Source: Streptomyces specialis (GTDB taxonomy: Bacteria > Actinomycetota > Actinomycetes > Streptomycetales > Streptomycetaceae). From it: 64,000 nt of DNA. This document shows positions 1-7,858 of this stretch, piece after piece. The notes beneath the pieces are model-generated. The model did no database searches and was not told where the DNA came from. It was given only the letters and a program-made list of their open reading frames with translations. The position numbers were made by a program, and so were the translations under genes. The DNA is taken from the NCBI RefSeq assembly GCF_001493375.1, contig NZ_LN929838.1, positions 1 through 64,000 on the forward strand, written 5' to 3'. Position 1 is the stretch's first letter. Each line of letters opens with the position of its first letter.

Positions 1-952
1 CATGGTCGCCGATTCCGATGCGGAGGTGGGTTTCCTGGGCGCGTTCGGCGGCTGCGCTGGCTCCGTAGCGGCGGGGCATGTCCTCGGAGGTCCAGCCGAG
101 GAGGAGCATCAGGTCGCCGGTGTCCGCGCCGGCGCGTTTCCAGGCATGGGCGAAGGTGTGGCGCCAGCGGTGGGCGTGGACCCCGCTCAGGCCGGCGGCC
201 AGGCCGCGGCGTTTAAGCATGATCTTGATGCCGTTGGGTTCCAGCGGTCGTCCGCCGCGTTCGGCCAGCCACAGTTGCGGCAGGTCGGCTCCTTTGTGCT
301 TGGCGCGGGAGCGCAGGTAGCGGGAGACGGCGCGGGCGGTGCGGGGGCCGAACCGGACCCGGCGGTCCTTGCTGCCCTTGCCGTGGTAGCGAACGGAGTC
401 GGTGTTCAGGTCGATGTCTTCCACCGTCAGCCGGCCGACTTCGGACAGGCGGGCGCCGGTGTTGCACAGCAGCCGGATGATGGCCTCGTCCCGTAGCTGG
501 GTGAACGCTTTGCCCTTGCAGGTGGCCAGCACTTTCGCCGTGTCGGCCTCGGGCATGACGGGGACGAGCCGGCCGGGGGTCTTGGGCTGTTTGACGCGCT
601 CCATCGGGGAGCGGTCGATCTCTTCCTCCGAGAGCTGCAGCCATTTGAAGAATTGCTGCAGCGCTTTGTGTTTGTTCAGCGCGGTGGATGCCGAGCGGGT
701 GTCGATCATCCAGGCCTGGAACGCCTCGATGTGCGCCCGCGTCACCGCGGTCGGGTCCTCGGCCGCGTCGTCCGCGTCGGGGTCCGGGGAGTGCTCGGCC
801 AGGTACCGGGCCAGCTGGCACGCGGCCAGCAGATAGTTGTAGCGGGTGGTCTCGGGGTAGTTCCCCGCCCGCAGCGACCGTTCCCAGTCCCGCACAAACC
901 CCGACCACACCCGCGACAAACCCGCAGTCAACTTGTCAATGAACGCGGTCAC
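1..952 (-). CDS. Tyrosine recombinase (integrase), C-terminus cut by window edge
   Basis: Site-specific DNA recombinase of the XerC/XerD/phage integrase family. The first 120 residues form a helical core-binding domain. The catalytic domain shows R168 (in NTGARLSE), a lysine in GKGSKDRRV near 192-195, H261-x-x-R264 (HRWRHTF) and nucleophile Y296 (RRYG). The usual second histidine is W287 (LLGWTS), as tolerated in some members. The GTG start has GGAAGGGAG upstream and overlaps the stop of the preceding gene by four bases (GTGA), so it is translated as the last cistron of the methyltransferase operon. The frame stays open to base 1, so the true C-terminus lies outside the window. Confidence 0.93.
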   Translation of the reverse strand, partial: MTAFIDKLTAGLSRVWSGFVRDWERSLRAGNYPETTRYNYLLAACQLARYLAEHSPDPDADDAAEDPTAVTRAHIEAFQAWMIDTRSASTALNKHKALQQFFKWLQLSEEEIDRSPMERVKQPKTPGRLVPVMPEADTAKVLATCKGKAFTQLRDEAIIRLLCNTGARLSEVGRLTVEDIDLNTDSVRYHGKGSKDRRVRFGPRTARAVSRYLRSRAKHKGADLPQLWLAERGGRPLEPNGIKIMLKRRGLAAGLSGVHAHRWRHTFAHAWKRAGADTGDLMLLLGWTSEDMPRRYGASAAAERAQETHLRIGIGDH

Positions 953-1254
953 GAACGCGCTCCCTTCCGGTGCCGCGCGGAGGCTGCGCTGTGGTATGCC
1001 GCGTCGGACTGGAGCGACTGGATAGTCGATCGCCCGTCACGGGCATCGGGATGCATATCTTCGGTATTTGGGGTGACCTGCCGCTGACGCACTTCGCGCC
1101 GTCGTTCGGCCGCTGTGTGAATGGTGAAACCCTTAGCCGAGCCCTGCCTGCGGTAGTCGCGGCAAGAGCCCACAGTTACCGAAAACCGTCCGGAGGGACC
1201 GTCCCCCCTCGGCTGGGTGACCAGAGTAGTGACGGAATTGGCATGAGTGGTCAT
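949..1254 (-). CDS. Small unknown protein between methyltransferase and integrase
   Basis: A 101-residue open frame with no family I recognise. It is Ser/Arg/Gln-rich with no membrane segment; the middle contains GRFSVTVGSCRDYRR and a basic helix (AAERRREVRQRQV). I call it a gene because its ATG overlaps the stop of the upstream methyltransferase by four bases and its own stop overlaps the integrase GTG in the same way, continuing the strict overlap pattern of this operon. The position immediately before the integrase would suit an accessory such as a recombination directionality factor, but nothing in the sequence proves that. Confidence 0.55.
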   Translation of the reverse strand: MTTHANSVTTLVTQPRGDGPSGRFSVTVGSCRDYRRQGSAKGFTIHTAAERRREVRQRQVTPNTEDMHPDARDGRSTIQSLQSDAAYHSAASARHRKGARS

Positions 1255-2270
1255 GCGGCTGCGCCCCCTGCCTGGTGTCCGGCCGTGGGGCGGGGCAGGC
1301 CCAGGCGGTGCAGAGCGAGTTGGGTGAAGGACGGGTTGAGGTCGATGCCCAGGTAGGCCCGGCCCAGGCCGAGTGCGGCGAGCCCGGTGGTTGCGGTGCC
1401 GCTGAAGGGATCGCAGACCAGGCCGCCGGGCGGGCTGCCGAGTTGGATGCACCGCAGCGGGATCTGGAGCGGGGAGGTTGCCGGATGGTGCTGGTGGCGG
1501 TGCGGGGTGACGGGAACGGGCCACACGTCTCCCCGGGCGTCGGCGTTCCCGGGGAGCCCGGCGGCGGTGATGGTGCTGGGCTGGCGGGGCTGGCTGTGGT
1601 CGAGGGAGTGGCCGGCCTGTTTGGCGAGGAGGAAGACGGTTTCGTACCGGGTGGCGAGGCGGTCGCGGACGGGGAAGGGGGCGGCGTTGGTCTTGTGCCA
1701 GATGACGGCGTTGCGGATGAGCCAGCCGTCGGCCTGGAGGGCGAGGGCGGTGCGCCAGGGCAGGCCGATGAGGTTCTTGTCCGGCAGGCCCGCGCGGGGC
1801 CGGAACGCGGGCTGGCGGTACTGACCGGGGCGCGTGTTGGCGTAGCCGTCGCTGTTGGCGGCGTAGCTGTCGCCGAGGTTGAGCCACGCGGTACCGGCCG
1901 GGGCCAGGACGCGGTGGAGCTCGGCGAAGACTTGCCGCAGGTGGTCGATGTACTCGTTCAGGGTGACTTCGCGGCCCACCTGGGCGTCGTTCCACGTCGC
2001 CCCGCACCGGCGGCAGGTCCGGCGCCCGTTCCGCCCGGTGCCAGCGCTGGCCGGGTGCGGGCAGCCGGGGGTGCCGCCGGTCCAGGTGCCGGTGGCGTAG
2101 TCGCGCAGCCGCCAGTAGGGCGGGGAGGTGACCACGCAGTCGACGGTGGCGTCCGGGACGGTGCGCAGCACTTCGACGGCGTCGCCGGTCAGCAGCGTGA
2201 CCGGGGCGCGGGGCTGCGTGCGCCGGGCGGTGCCTGGCGGCGCGCATCGGGTGGAAGGCGTGATCGTCAT
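1251..2270 (-). CDS. Beta-class DNA methyltransferase (N4-cytosine type signature), copy C
   Basis: About 339 residues. SAM-dependent DNA methyltransferase: catalytic motif IV is T48-S-P-P-Y52, the form usual for N4-cytosine enzymes, and the SAM motif DPFSGTATTG comes near the C-terminus. Motif IV before motif I is the beta-class order. Between them is a zinc-ribbon-like insert (GCPH ... CRRCG). The SAM motif has SGTATT instead of the usual SGSGTT, which may lower activity. The ATG overlaps the stop of the D12 methyltransferase. The 3' end is nearly identical over about 50 bases with the end of copy B (3167-4210), so both proteins end in the same LPRPTAGHQAGGAAA tail. Confidence 0.9.
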   Translation of the reverse strand: MTITPSTRCAPPGTARRTQPRAPVTLLTGDAVEVLRTVPDATVDCVVTSPPYWRLRDYATGTWTGGTPGCPHPASAGTGRNGRRTCRRCGATWNDAQVGREVTLNEYIDHLRQVFAELHRVLAPAGTAWLNLGDSYAANSDGYANTRPGQYRQPAFRPRAGLPDKNLIGLPWRTALALQADGWLIRNAVIWHKTNAAPFPVRDRLATRYETVFLLAKQAGHSLDHSQPRQPSTITAAGLPGNADARGDVWPVPVTPHRHQHHPATSPLQIPLRCIQLGSPPGGLVCDPFSGTATTGLAALGLGRAYLGIDLNPSFTQLALHRLGLPRPTAGHQAGGAAA

Positions 2271-3170
2271 GCTCGCCCTTCCTCGTCTGTTTCCCCGAGC
2301 CGGGCCGGGTGAGGCGCGGGGCGGGGCGGCTGCTGGACCGGGCGGAGAGGGATGTTGCTCCACAGGACTTCGGTGCGCTGGTGGCCGCCGCCGGAGTGGC
2401 GGTGGGAGGTGGCGGTCAGGGTGGTGCGGTGCCACCCGGCGTACAGCTCCTCGTAGAGCGGGGCGTCGTAGCCGGAGATGATGACGCGGGCGCGGGCAGC
2501 GTGTACTGCCACGGCGAGGGCACGGTGCTCCTCTTCGCCGGGCATGTCGTGGGCGTAGGCGGTGGCACGCCGGGTGGTGGCGAGGTAGGGCGGGTCGAGG
2601 TAGAGCAGCGCGCCGGGGGCCTGTCCGTAGTCGCGGATGACCTCCAGCGCAGGGCGGCATTCCAGGCTGACGCGAGCGAGGCGCTGCGCGCAGGCGGGGA
2701 TGCGCTGGCGGTAGCCGTTGAGGTAGTCAGGCATCATCGCGTGCGGGCCGGGGCCGGTGAAGCGTTTCCAGCCGGTGGCTTTCAGGCCTCCGGAGCGGCC
2801 CTGGGTCAGCTCCACCCACACCCGCCTGGCCTGTTTGTTCGAGATCGCTCTGAGCGGGCTGACGGGCGTCGCGGTGTTCGGCGCGGGAGTGCGGGGTCAA
2901 CGCGCAGACCCGGGCGAGGTCATGCGAGTGGTCGCGCAAGACGCGCCAGAAGGTGACCAGGTGCCGGTCGAGGTCGTTGACGGTCTCGGCACGGGCGGGG
3001 CGTTTGGCCAGCAGAACGGCCAGGGAGCCGCCGAACGGTTCGACGTAGTGGTCGTGGTCGGGCAGCAGGGCGGCGATGGTGCCGGCGAGGCGGGTCTTGC
3101 CGCCGAAGTAAGCGAACGGCGGCCGGACCACGCCCGGGAAGCGCGGCAGCGCGGGGTGACGGGCGGTCAT
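2267..3170 (-). CDS. D12/Dam-type adenine-N6 DNA methyltransferase, frameshifted
   Basis: N6-adenine DNA methyltransferase of the Dam/D12 class. The N-terminal part (start at 3170) carries FAYFGGKTRLAG and the PFGGS region; the C-terminal part carries the catalytic LYLDPPY. The two halves are in different frames. In the N-terminal frame the protein reads ...SDLEQTGQAGVGGA; dropping one base near 2832-2838 gives EQTGRRVWVELTQGRSGG, the normal family sequence joined to the downstream frame. This looks like a one-base insertion, either a consensus error (other errors occur in this assembly) or a real inactivating mutation. It is coupled by ATGA overlaps on both sides. Confidence 0.85.
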
Positions 3171-4210
3171 GCGGCTGCGCCCCCTGCCTGGTGTCCGGCC
3201 GTGGGGCGGGGCAGGCCGAGGCGGGGCAGGGCGAGGGCGTGGTAGTCGGCGCGCAGGGCGATGCCGAGGTAGCGGCGGTGGAGGCGGTGGGCGGCCAGGG
3301 CGGTGGTGCCGCTGCCGGAGAACGGGTCCAGGACGACACCGTCCTCGGGGCAGGAGGCGGCGATGCAGCGCTGCGGCAGGTCCACGGGGTAGCTGGCGGA
3401 ATGTGCTCCGGCGCCGCGGCTGGCCGGCAGGCTCCACACGTCCCCGTGCGGCGCGGCGGCCCGGTCGTAGGAGTAGTGGCGGTGCTTGGTGAGGAGGAAG
3501 AGGGGCTCCCAGCGGCGGGCGGGCCGGTCGGTCGCCGGGTCGGGCAGGCACGCGGTCTTCGCCCACACGATCTTGGAGCGGATCAGCCAGCCGTCCTCGG
3601 CCAGCGCCGTCAGAAGCCGCTCGGGCAGCAGCAGGAGGCTCTTTTCCGGGACGGGCCGGTTGTTGATGAGGTTGTGGGCTGGCAGGCGGGTGCGGCCGGC
3701 CAGAGTCAGGTCCCGCCAGGCGGGGCGGGCTCCGCGCGCGCCGTGAAGGCCCTCCTGGTGGGAGGAAGTTCGGATGGCGGTGCGCTGGGAGTAGCTGTCG
3801 GCCAGGTTGAGCCAGACCGTGCCGTGCGCGGCGAGCACCCGGCGGGCCTGCGCCATTACGGCGCGCAGGCGGTCGAGGTAGTCCTGCGGGGTGGCTTCCA
3901 GTCCGTACTGGTCGGCCGCTTCGTAGTCGCGGGTCCAGAAGTAGGGCGGGGAGGTGACGATGCAGTCCGCGCTGCCGTCGGGCAGCTCGCGCAGCACGGT
4001 CAGCGCGTCGCCGATCAGGAGCCGGGTCCGTTCATCGGCGTAATACTCACGCGCCGCTGCGGACGGTGCGGGAGTGCGGGTGCCGGTCCCCGCACGGCCT
4101 GTGGGCGGGGCCTGGCTCTCCGTGCCGGTGGTGGTGGTCGCCGTCTGTCCGCTTTCGAACGAGCCGGGCTGCGTGGATCGGTGGGGTTGGTGAGAACCCG
4201 GTGGGATCAC
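3167..4210 (-). CDS. Beta-class DNA methyltransferase (N4-cytosine type signature), copy B
   Basis: 347 residues. After a roughly 55-residue Thr/Pro-rich leader comes the core, with T86-S-P-P-Y90 (motif IV) followed at about residue 300 by DPFSGSGTT (SAM-binding motif I). It lacks the zinc-ribbon insert of its neighbours A and C. The start overlaps the stop of copy A and its stop overlaps the start of the D12 gene. A later in-frame start after the leader cannot be excluded, but the four-base overlap favours this one. Target specificity cannot be read from the sequence, and no endonuclease partner is nearby. Confidence 0.92.
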   Translation of the reverse strand: MIPPGSHQPHRSTQPGSFESGQTATTTTGTESQAPPTGRAGTGTRTPAPSAAAREYYADERTRLLIGDALTVLRELPDGSADCIVTSPPYFWTRDYEAADQYGLEATPQDYLDRLRAVMAQARRVLAAHGTVWLNLADSYSQRTAIRTSSHQEGLHGARGARPAWRDLTLAGRTRLPAHNLINNRPVPEKSLLLLPERLLTALAEDGWLIRSKIVWAKTACLPDPATDRPARRWEPLFLLTKHRHYSYDRAAAPHGDVWSLPASRGAGAHSASYPVDLPQRCIAASCPEDGVVLDPFSGSGTTALAAHRLHRRYLGIALRADYHALALPRLGLPRPTAGHQAGGAAA

Positions 4211-5454
4211 GATGCCTGCTCCTTCCGCTCCTCGGTGGTGCCGGGCGCCGCCAGGCCGAGCCGGTGAAGGGCGAGGTCATGGAAGTCGGCACGCAGGTCG
4301 ATCCCGGTGTAGGCGCGGCCGAGCTGGCGGGCGGCAAGGCCCGTGGTGCCGGCCCCGGAGAACGGGTCGAGCACGGCGCCGCCCTCGGGGCTGCCGGCGG
4401 CGATGCACCGCAGGGGAATGTCGAGGGGGAACGCGGCGAAGTGGGCGGCTTTCAGCGGGCGGGTGGGCAGCGGCCACACGTCCCCGGGGTTCTTCCCGCG
4501 TGGGTGGGCGGCGGTGTGCTTGCGGCCGGTGGGGCGCAGCGCCGCACCGTGCTGCTGGGTGAACGGGGCGGTGTCGGCGTACTTGCCAGTGCCGTAGACG
4601 CTTGAGCCGCGGCGTCGGGCGGTGGCGTCGATGCCGGCCCGGCGGCCCTTGTGCGCCCCGCCGACCACGATGCCCTCCCCCAGCGCTTCGGGGCGGGCCA
4701 GTGGTTCGCGGATCGCGTCCAGGTCGAAGAAGTACCGGCGTTGCTTGACCAGGAGGAACAGCAGCTCATATCGGCACGACAGCCTGTCGGTCACCGATTC
4801 CGGCATGGCGTTGGGCTTGTGCCACACCACCGCGTTGCGCAGGATCCAGCCGTCGGCCTGCAGCGCGAAGGCCACCCGCCACGGCACCCCCAGCAGATTC
4901 TTCGGCGGCAGTTCGGCGGTGCGGTCGATGCCGGCGTGCTGCACGCTGGTCCGCAGATGGCCGGTGGCGGCCGGGGAGGCGAGGGTGCTGGTGCGCATCG
5001 GGTCGGCGGCCCGGCCCGGGGGCGTGGCCGCGTAGGAGTCGCCGAGGTTGAGCCACACCGTGCCGGTGTCCACCAGCACGCGGCGGACTTCCGCGAAGAC
5101 CCGCCGCAGCGTGTCGACGTACTCGTCCAGGGTGGGTTCGAGTCCGTACTGCCGGTCGTGGCGCACGGCCCCGCAGCGCCGGCAGATCCGCGCGCCCCCG
5201 GCACGATGAGCGTCCGGGGCGGCGTCATGAACGCCGGGCGCTTCGGTCCGGATCGGGGTCGCGGTCCGGCTGACGGAGTGAGTGCAGGCCGGGTCGCCGC
5301 CGTCCCAGCGGCCGGTGCCGTAGTCGCGCAGGCCCCAGTACGGGGGCGAGGTGACCACACAGTCCGCGCTGCCGCCGGGGAGCTGGGCAAGGACATCCAG
5401 GGCGTCGCCGGTGTAGAGGGTGACTCCCGGGCCGTCGAAGTACGGTGTGGTCAC
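4207..5454 (-). CDS. Beta-class DNA methyltransferase (N4-cytosine type signature), copy A
   Basis: 415 residues. Motif IV T35-S-P-P-Y39 lies near the N-terminus and SAM motif DPFSGAGTT near residue 375. A zinc-ribbon-like insert (DPACTH ... ICRRCG) follows motif IV. The central 130 residues, including MPESVTDRLSCRYELLFLLVKQ, match the usual helical target region. It resembles copy C more than copy B because both carry the zinc insert. The ATG overlaps the stop of the degenerate methyltransferase upstream. Confidence 0.93.
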   Translation of the reverse strand: MTTPYFDGPGVTLYTGDALDVLAQLPGGSADCVVTSPPYWGLRDYGTGRWDGGDPACTHSVSRTATPIRTEAPGVHDAAPDAHRAGGARICRRCGAVRHDRQYGLEPTLDEYVDTLRRVFAEVRRVLVDTGTVWLNLGDSYAATPPGRAADPMRTSTLASPAATGHLRTSVQHAGIDRTAELPPKNLLGVPWRVAFALQADGWILRNAVVWHKPNAMPESVTDRLSCRYELLFLLVKQRRYFFDLDAIREPLARPEALGEGIVVGGAHKGRRAGIDATARRRGSSVYGTGKYADTAPFTQQHGAALRPTGRKHTAAHPRGKNPGDVWPLPTRPLKAAHFAAFPLDIPLRCIAAGSPEGGAVLDPFSGAGTTGLAARQLGRAYTGIDLRADFHDLALHRLGLAAPGTTEERKEQAS

Positions 5455-6365
5455 GCGGCGCCTCCCACCAGTTCACGCAGGCCCGCGTCGGCCCGCTCCC
5501 GCAGCCGGGGCGGAATCCGCGAGGGAGCCGGCACCGCGGCGGCAGCCGCCTGGGCGGCGGTGCCCGGGGCGCGGAAGACCAGCACGTCGTGGTGGGCCGT
5601 CACGCCGATGGGGTGGCCGGTCAGGCGCTCGCAGCGGGCCACCGCACGCCGTTGCGCGAGGCTGGGCCGCAGGACGAGTTCGCTCTCGCGCAGCGGGACC
5701 TGCAGGGCGATGCAGCGGGCGGCCGGCACCAGCCGGGCTGCGCGCGCGGCGCGCTGGATGTGGCCGGGGCCGTCGAGCAGGTAGCCGTGGCGGCGCTGCG
5801 GGCGGGCGACCACGACCAGGTGCCCGCCCGGCCTGAGCAGGCTTCGGGACCAGGTGAGCATCCCGGCCAGCCACTCCACGCTGCCCGGGCGGGTGCCGTC
5901 CGAGGCGTCGCTCGGCGTGGTCGTGTCGGCGGCGGGGCGCCAGGCAGTCAGGACGAGGTCCGCGCTGGCGGTCAGGTCCCCGGCCCGGCTGGTGGGCAGC
6001 ACCATGCCGTCGGTGACTGCGCCCTGGCGCTTGGCGGCGGTGAGGTTGGCGCGGGCCAGCGTCCACCAGCGGCGGCCACGGGCGACACCGACGGCGTGCC
6101 GGCCGCAGTGCAAGGCCTCGACCAGCACGGTGCCGGCGCCGCAGTCCGGATCGATCACGGTGGCGCCAGGCTGGGTGAACGCGCGGATCGCGTATGCGGC
6201 CGTTTCCGGGGCCACCCGCAGGTGGTCCCGTTCGGTGCCGGAGGTGTAGCCGTGCTCGACGAGGTGTTCGCCGCGCTGGCCGGTGGGCCACACCACCGGC
6301 ACCATCCCGGCGTGCGGTACCCCGGCCGCCCCGGAGGGGAGCTCGGGCAGTGCGCGCGAGGTCAC
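5451..6365 (-). CDS. Methyltransferase-like protein lacking the catalytic PPY motif
   Basis: 304 residues from a GTG that overlaps the preceding stop (GTGA). A Rossmann SAM-binding motif is clear: VIDPDCGAGTVLVEALHCGRHAVGV, in two overlapping stretches, with a second strand DLVLTAWRP where DNA and RNA methyltransferases carry NPPY or SPPY. That loss suggests a non-catalytic or differently specialised enzyme. The C-terminal third has a strand-rich HHDVLVFRAPG and a Pro/Ala-rich tail. It could be a partner subunit for one of the adjoining active methyltransferases; this is inference from position only. Confidence 0.75.
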   Translation of the reverse strand: MTSRALPELPSGAAGVPHAGMVPVVWPTGQRGEHLVEHGYTSGTERDHLRVAPETAAYAIRAFTQPGATVIDPDCGAGTVLVEALHCGRHAVGVARGRRWWTLARANLTAAKRQGAVTDGMVLPTSRAGDLTASADLVLTAWRPAADTTTPSDASDGTRPGSVEWLAGMLTWSRSLLRPGGHLVVVARPQRRHGYLLDGPGHIQRAARAARLVPAARCIALQVPLRESELVLRPSLAQRRAVARCERLTGHPIGVTAHHDVLVFRAPGTAAQAAAAAVPAPSRIPPRLRERADAGLRELVGGAA

Positions 6366-7291
6366 TGGCTCACCCCCGACCCCGCCGCTGCGGCGCCGGG
6401 CTCGCCGACCGCGCCCGGGCGGGCGAGGACCAGGAGCTCGGTGTGTCCGCGGGCCGCGCCCGGCGGTTGGGCCGGTGCACTGGAGGCCGCCGTCGCCGGA
6501 GCGGCCAGCAGGGCGATCCGGTCGAGCAGCGCCAGCCCACTCCGCCCCGTTATGTGCTCCAGCAAATAGAAGTGACCGTCGTGCGACTCCCACAGTGCGT
6601 CACCTTGGGTAATCAGCGCCAGGATGCCGTGCGGGGCCAGCAGGCCGGTCCAGGGCGCGAAGGCAGTCCAGTCGGCCGTGTCCGGAAGCAGGAAGGTGAT
6701 CGCCAGGTCGTAGCCGTCGGGCCGGCCGGCCGGAGCGACCGTTTCGGACCGGTCGGCCGGTCGGGGTCGGTGTCCGGTCAGCCCGGATCGCGGGTTGGCC
6801 GGTCGGGGTCGGTCGGCCGGTCGGGGTCCGTCGGTCGGTCCGGGCCGGTCCGGGCCGGTCTCCAAGGGAGTCGGTATGACCAGTCGGTGTCCGGACCCCG
6901 GTGCGGGTTCCGGCGTGGCGGAGTCGGTCGGCGGGGCGGGGGCGGCGAGGGTGCGCACGTGGGCCTGGTGGCCCTCCCGGGCCAGGCTCCGGGCCACGGA
7001 CGCCAGGCCCGGGAGCGTCCCCTCCCCGCCGCGGCCAGGGCGCGAGTGCCCGGTGTCGGGCTCGGGCAGCGCGAGGAGGAGGATGCGGTCGCCGCGGCTG
7101 GTGTAGGTGGTGGCGATGCGGCGCACGGCTGTCTCCAGCCAGCCTGGCAAGGGCGCCGAGGGCGCTGCGGCGGGTGGCTGGGGAAGGGTCCACACGGTGG
7201 CCGGACGTCGGCGGATCCGCCGGCGCCGGACCGTGCTGGCGGGGGTGTCGGCGTTGGCGGGCGGGCGGTGGTGCTCAGGGCCTTCGGTCAT
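6362..7291 (-). CDS. Unknown protein, first gene of the methyltransferase operon
   Basis: 309 residues; I do not recognise a family. The ATG at 7291 has a strong GGAGGGG ribosome site five bases upstream. Two folded-looking parts, WLETAVRRIATTYTSRGDRILLLALP and YDLAITFLLPDTADW-x-GLLAPHGILALITQG (both shortened here), have alternating hydrophobic strands like a Rossmann fold. They are separated by a low-complexity linker of PRPADRP-type repeats near residues 150-200. It may be a degenerate relative of the methyltransferases that follow. The stop overlaps the GTG of the next gene. Confidence 0.65.
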   Translation of the reverse strand: MTEGPEHHRPPANADTPASTVRRRRIRRRPATVWTLPQPPAAAPSAPLPGWLETAVRRIATTYTSRGDRILLLALPEPDTGHSRPGRGGEGTLPGLASVARSLAREGHQAHVRTLAAPAPPTDSATPEPAPGSGHRLVIPTPLETGPDRPGPTDGPRPADRPRPANPRSGLTGHRPRPADRSETVAPAGRPDGYDLAITFLLPDTADWTAFAPWTGLLAPHGILALITQGDALWESHDGHFYLLEHITGRSGLALLDRIALLAAPATAASSAPAQPPGAARGHTELLVLARPGAVGEPGAAAAGSGVSQ

Positions 7292-7332
7292 GCGCCCCTC
7301 CGGGTTTCGAGTGCGGGAGAGTCCTGACACTC

Positions 7333-7381
7333 AAAAGGCCGGAATCCGGGCCGGTTTTGGACACGGGCCAGCGAACTTTCT
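7333..7381 (-). promoter_or_regulatory. Shared upstream element, copy 1 (before methyltransferase operon)
   Basis: Read on the minus strand: AGAAAGTT, eight or nine variable bases, GTGTCCAAAA, two bases, then GGCCCGGATTCCGGCC and TTTT. The same string in the same orientation lies upstream of the VirB6-like gene (8730-8778). The core can fold as a short hairpin (GGCC-GG stem, ATT loop, bulged C) flanked by A-run and T-run. It could be an attenuator, a bidirectional terminator or an operator. It ends about 40 bases before the start codon at 7291. Confidence 0.6.
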
Positions 7382-7858
7382 CCCGCCCGCCTGACCTTGG
7401 CGGGGGCTCGCTGCCGCGCGCCGGGAGCGCTCGTTCACCTCTCCCCATCCGCCGGCCGGGGTCGATAGCGGTCTCCCGCCGCCTTGCCTGCCACCCGGAT
7501 GGCATTGCGGCGGGCCCGAAGACGGGAGCCGCCTCTCCCCCATACGTGCGGGCCCGGCCGAAGAGGAAGCGGAACGTCGCGGGCGCAGCCCCGCAATGCC
7601 GCTTGAAGATCCGTGACGATCCGCTTAAAGCCGCAGTTCAGAGGCCGTTCAAGCCTGTCGACAGGCCACCTTTCCACGCCCGGCACAACTCGTTCAGCAG
7701 GACCGGAAGGAACCCCTTTTTTAAGCGATCTTTAAGTGTGCTGCCCGACGCCTAGGCGATCTCCTTGTCACTTGCTGTCGTTTTCTTGTCTTTTTCTTGT
7801 CGCGTGAGTGCATTCCTGGTGGGTGTCATTTCTCAGCTTCGAGAAGGAGACGCTTGCG
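7382..7858. other. Divergent intergenic region between methyltransferase and conjugation operons
   Basis: No gene is supported here. It lies between divergent operons and should hold promoters for both. The distal part is AT-richer (about 7700-7810) and contains three copies of CTTGTC (7764, 7785 and 7796) within TTTTCTTGTC-like repeats. A further stretch near 7600-7660 has CCGCTTGAAGATCC / CCGCTTAAAG repeats. I cannot assign a sigma factor. Confidence 0.4.
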
